36,858 bases of DNA from CBDUQI01 sp965369325. Lineage in GTDB: Bacteria > Pseudomonadota > Gammaproteobacteria > Steroidobacterales > JBCBZW01. The notes beneath the pieces are model-generated. The model searched no databases. It saw only the letters and a list, made by a program, of their open reading frames with translations, and was not told where the DNA came from. The stretch lies in the NCBI GenBank assembly GCA_965369325.1, contig CBDUQI010000034.1, forward strand, positions 1 to 36,858. Reading direction: 5' to 3'. Below, in pieces: positions 34,079 to 36,858 of the stretch; within the stretch, counting starts at the first letter, position 1, and each line of letters begins with the position of its first letter. Both the position numbers and the translations under genes were made by a program.

Positions 34079-35659
34079 ATGAATAACAATATAGCGCTCA
34101 GATGGGCGACTTTTGTTTCGCTCGGCGGCTTTGTTTTTGGCTTTGACGCTTCGGTGATTTCCGGTGTGGTGGGGTTTGTAATTGCAGAATTCTCGCTGAG
34201 CGACTGGCAGACCGGAGTGGTGGTCAGCGCCCCCACGCTGGGTGCGGTGCTGGCCTCTGCGGTTGCCGGCGCCGCCAGCGATCAAGTTGGGCGCAAGCGC
34301 GTTCTGGTAGTGATCGCCTTCTTGTATGTGTTCTCGGCAGCCGCCTCCGCGTTAGCACCCAGCTTCGAAGTGTTGGTGGCCGCGCGGTTTATCGGTGGGC
34401 TGGCCTTCGCTTCCCTAATCCTTGCACCGATCTACATTGCTGAAATCGCACCGCCAGCGTTGCGTGGACGGATGGTGTCGATCAATCAAATGAATATCGT
34501 GCTGGGGTTTTCCGCAGCCTACTTTGCCAACTACGCGCTGTTGCGCCTGAGCCGGGGTAGCGCCGAGTGGGTATCGGCCCTGGGGCTGGAAACCGGCGCC
34601 TGGCGCTGGATGCTTGGGATCGAGACCGTGCCCGCGCTGGCGTTCTTTTTATTACTGATGATAATCCCCGAGAGCCCGCGCTGGCTCATCCTCCACCAGC
34701 AAGTGGCGCAGGGCAAGAAGGTACTACGCAGGCTGTATCCGGCCCATACCGAGGGGCAGATTGATGGGCTGGTGAGCGAGATCCGCCAGACGGCGAGCAC
34801 CGCCACGGACCCGCTGGGGCAGCGGGTGCGTCAGTTGCTGAGCCCCAGCCTGCGGTTTGCGCTGACTATCGGGCTGATCGTGGGTATCGCGCAGCAGATT
34901 ACCGGCGTCAACGCCATCTATTTCTACGCGCCCGTTATCTTCGAGCAGAGTGGCGTAGGGACGGATGCGGCGTTTGTGCAGGCGATCTGGCTGGGCATTA
35001 TTAATGTCGTGTTTACCATCGTGGCGATGCTGCTGATCGATCGTGTCGGCCGCAAGCCGCTGTTGGTGGTAGGGCTGGCAGGCGTGTTTGTCAGCATGTC
35101 TATTTGTGCGTGGGGATTTCACCAGGCCAGCTATGAGCTGTCACCGGAGGATCTCGCGGGTATTGAGCAGGCGGTGGATACCTCGCAGCTGAGCCCAATG
35201 GTGGGCCAGATATTTGAGGATGATGTGAGCTTCAAGCAGGCGCTGATCGGGCACCTTGGAGCGCACGATGCGCGCGCCAACGAGGGCATGCTGATTAAGG
35301 CTGCGATTCAGATCAACCCGACGCTGGTGTTGTTCGGTATCCTGGGGTTCGTCGCGTCGTTTGCGATTTCGCTGGGGCCCGTTATGTGGGTGTTGTTCTC
35401 CGAGATATTCCCCAACCGGATTCGAGGCATCGCAATCTCTGCGGTAGGTGTGGTCAATAGCGCTGTGAGCTTCTTGGTGCAATTGGTGTTCCCCTGGGAG
35501 CTGTCCAACATTGGCACCGTGTGGACGTTTCTGGGCTACGGCATTTTTGCTCTGATTAGCCTGCTCCTCGTGCTCTGGCTATTGCCCGAAACGCGGGGCA
35601 AGACGCTGGAGGAACTGGAGGTAGAGCTGGCGCGGGGCGCGCGTGCGATGCCTGCCTAG
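34079..35659 (+). CDS. MFS sugar porter (sugar:proton symporter family)
   Basis: A 526-residue inner-membrane transporter from the ATG at 34079 (MNNNIALRWATFVSLGG). A GTG at 34013 would add 22 residues that do not look like this family. Sugar-porter signatures are VGRKRVLV, PESPRWLI, QQITGVNAIYFYAPVIF, DRVGRKPLLVVG and PETRGKTLEELE. A hydrophilic insert of roughly 70 residues lies before a late span (ELSPEDLAGIEQAV to KAAIQINPTLV). It is divergent from the TonB receptor and carries LacI-type dyads upstream, so receptor and porter probably move the same sugar across outer and inner membranes. The specific sugar is unknown. Confidence 0.93.
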   Translation: MNNNIALRWATFVSLGGFVFGFDASVISGVVGFVIAEFSLSDWQTGVVVSAPTLGAVLASAVAGAASDQVGRKRVLVVIAFLYVFSAAASALAPSFEVLVAARFIGGLAFASLILAPIYIAEIAPPALRGRMVSINQMNIVLGFSAAYFANYALLRLSRGSAEWVSALGLETGAWRWMLGIETVPALAFFLLLMIIPESPRWLILHQQVAQGKKVLRRLYPAHTEGQIDGLVSEIRQTASTATDPLGQRVRQLLSPSLRFALTIGLIVGIAQQITGVNAIYFYAPVIFEQSGVGTDAAFVQAIWLGIINVVFTIVAMLLIDRVGRKPLLVVGLAGVFVSMSICAWGFHQASYELSPEDLAGIEQAVDTSQLSPMVGQIFEDDVSFKQALIGHLGAHDARANEGMLIKAAIQINPTLVLFGILGFVASFAISLGPVMWVLFSEIFPNRIRGIAISAVGVVNSAVSFLVQLVFPWELSNIGTVWTFLGYGIFALISLLLVLWLLPETRGKTLEELEVELARGARAMPA

Positions 35660-35675
35660 ACTAAGGCATCACCAC

Positions 35676-35696
35676 GGCGCTTAACGGTTAAACGCC
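35676..35696. repeat. Imperfect palindrome after the sugar porter
   Basis: GGCG, then TTAAC-G-GTTAA, then CGCC, with single mismatched bases between segments, just 17 bases after the sugar-porter stop. It sits inside a larger CACGGCG/CGCCGTG dyad (35673-35702). It lacks a T-run. It may be a terminator or a recombination site for the adjacent recombinase. Confidence 0.4.
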
Positions 35697-35794
35697 GCCG
35701 TGCCGTGGTACATGTCCAGCAGCCGTTGATGCAACGAGCACTTGAGAGCAACACGTTGCCAAGACGTGCGAAACCCGACCCCATCCGTCGTCGG

Positions 35795-35826
35795 AGGCGA
35801 CTCAGCGCCTAGTGCTGCTACAGCAC
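35795..35826. repeat. Twin hairpins upstream of the tyrosine recombinase
   Basis: Two short dyads lie in tandem: AGGCG-ACTCAG-CGCCT (35795-35810) and GTGCTG-CTA-CAGCAC (35812-35826), about 56 bases before the recombinase start. They could be recombinase arm or core sites, or leader hairpins. No direct repeat marking an attachment site was found in the window. Confidence 0.35.
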
Positions 35827-35881
35827 CAACACCCTAGAGGATATATTGGCTCCCCAAAACCGCTAACTAGGAGATCTGCGT

Positions 35882-36838
35882 ATGGGGACGCTGCAAAATC
35901 AGGCGCTTGCCTATGTTGAACACTGTAAAGAGCATCGGTCGCTATCCAAACACACCGTTCGGGCGTACAAGCAAGATTTGGTCGACTTCTCTAGCTACAT
36001 GGGGATTCGGAGCGATGCCCGAAACGTTACCGATGGGGATTTGTCCGGATACGTTCAGCACTTGGTTAACGAAAGGGGCTTGAGTAGGGCGACGGCGCGC
36101 AGGCGCTTAGCCTGCCTCAAAGGGTTTTGTAGATGGCTAAATGAAATTGTAGACGGCGTACGGGTATCAGCCAACGCGGGCGGGCTCTGCGTCAAGGTGC
36201 CAAAGCGACTCCCCCGTGCGTTGTGTCGCACGAATCTGAGAGAATTGCTGCGCTTTACTAACGAACGTGCCAAACAACCGACCCAAATTGCCGGCAACTA
36301 CTCTGTAGACACTGCGAACATCGATCTAACAACCCACTTATGCGTGATAATAATGTTGACGACGGGAATCAGGGTGAGCGAGCTTGCCGCGATTCGTCTC
36401 GGCGATGTTTCAATCGAAGATGGCGTTATTCGAATTCACGGTAAGGGGAGCAAAGAGCGGGTAGTTTTCGTCACCAATGGCAGCTTGCTGGGCCTGTTGA
36501 AGTCCTATTACAGGCAGCGAGTTGCCGAGGGAGGTGTTGGCGGCGGGCCACTGCTGGTCAACGCGCGCAAGGCTCCCTTGACAGATCAGTCAGTTCGGTT
36601 GCGTTTGCGAAACGTATCCTCAAAAATGCGGTTGCCGCGCCTAACACCTCACCTACTGCGACACTCCGCCGCCACGAGCCTTATCGAAAACGGGGCAGAC
36701 ATACGCTTCGTCCAGAAGCTACTTGGACATGCAAGCATCAGCACTACTGAGCTTTACACCCGAGTTTCGGATGAAAGCCTTCGAAAAGCGCTCACAAAAG
36801 CTGATCCGCTACGTCGATTGACCGTGGAGTATCGATAA
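35882..36838 (+). CDS. Tyrosine recombinase/integrase (XerC-like)
   Basis: A 318-residue site-specific recombinase. AGGAG (35869-35873) lies eight bases before ATG 35882. The N-terminal SAM-like core-binding domain contains HRSLSKHTVRAYKQDLVDFS. The catalytic domain carries TTGIRVSELAAIRL (first Arg), GKGSKERVVFV (Lys), LTPHLLRHSAATSL (His-x-x-Arg), LLGHASISTTELYTRVSDES (His and the Tyr nucleophile). All catalytic residues are present, so it should be active. It follows palindrome-rich DNA and lies next to the window end, which may be the edge of a mobile element. It is not obviously XerC or XerD itself, because it lacks their usual context. Confidence 0.92.
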   Translation: MGTLQNQALAYVEHCKEHRSLSKHTVRAYKQDLVDFSSYMGIRSDARNVTDGDLSGYVQHLVNERGLSRATARRRLACLKGFCRWLNEIVDGVRVSANAGGLCVKVPKRLPRALCRTNLRELLRFTNERAKQPTQIAGNYSVDTANIDLTTHLCVIIMLTTGIRVSELAAIRLGDVSIEDGVIRIHGKGSKERVVFVTNGSLLGLLKSYYRQRVAEGGVGGGPLLVNARKAPLTDQSVRLRLRNVSSKMRLPRLTPHLLRHSAATSLIENGADIRFVQKLLGHASISTTELYTRVSDESLRKALTKADPLRRLTVEYR

Positions 36839-36858
36839 CAGGTAATTATCATGCTCGA

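Overview
This window looks like chromosomal DNA from a GC-rich, Gram-negative, probably marine or aquatic gammaproteobacterium. It has three TonB-dependent outer-membrane receptors, several lipoproteins, a FecI/FecR-type surface-signalling unit and a LacI-controlled cluster with flavin-dependent halogenases, SapC and Pass1-like cupin proteins of the kind found in Xanthomonas/Caulobacter/Alteromonas-type nutrient-scavenging bacteria. The exact taxon cannot be fixed from the sequence alone. I see no rRNA, tRNA or CRISPR array.

Layout. (1) 1-838, minus: an ArsR-type repressor followed by an AHSA1/SRPBCC protein cut by the window edge, with a strong palindrome over the ArsR start. (2) 874-5135, minus: ECF sigma factor, FecR-like anti-sigma factor and a TonB-dependent receptor with an STN domain. 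The receptor carries a one-base frameshift near its 3' end. (3) 5459-8493, plus, divergent from (2): a tightly coupled operon of thioredoxin, DUF4266 lipoprotein, DUF3570 protein and ApbE-like flavin transferase. The DUF3570 protein carries a DTLTGAT motif that fits the ApbE target consensus, so this looks like an exported covalent-flavin redox system. (4) 8624-18740, plus: a second TonB-dependent receptor, an SGNH hydrolase lipoprotein, two tandem gamma-glutamyltransferases, and a secreted protein with thrombospondin-3, dockerin-like, FG-GAP and ASPIC/UnbV parts. (5) 18751-20478, minus: an MFS transporter and a MarR regulator. (6) 20632-23915, plus: ECF sigma factor, single-span membrane protein, HEAT-repeat lipoprotein and Cys-rich HEAT-repeat protein, all overlapping or nearly so. 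(7) 23946-33696, minus: TonB receptor, DUF6445 oxygenase-like protein, halogenase, SapC, cupin, halogenase and LacI repressor. A divergent sugar-porter gene lies at 34079-35659. Two AAGCGCTT-centred LacI-type operators lie between the receptor and the sugar porter. (8) 35882-36838, plus: a tyrosine recombinase, preceded by a palindrome-rich gap, marking a possible mobile element edge.

The most interesting parts are the Trx/DUF4266/DUF3570/ApbE operon, which suggests an undescribed flavinylated envelope redox protein, the dual-halogenase sugar-uptake regulon, and the ECF/HEAT four-gene unit of unknown role.
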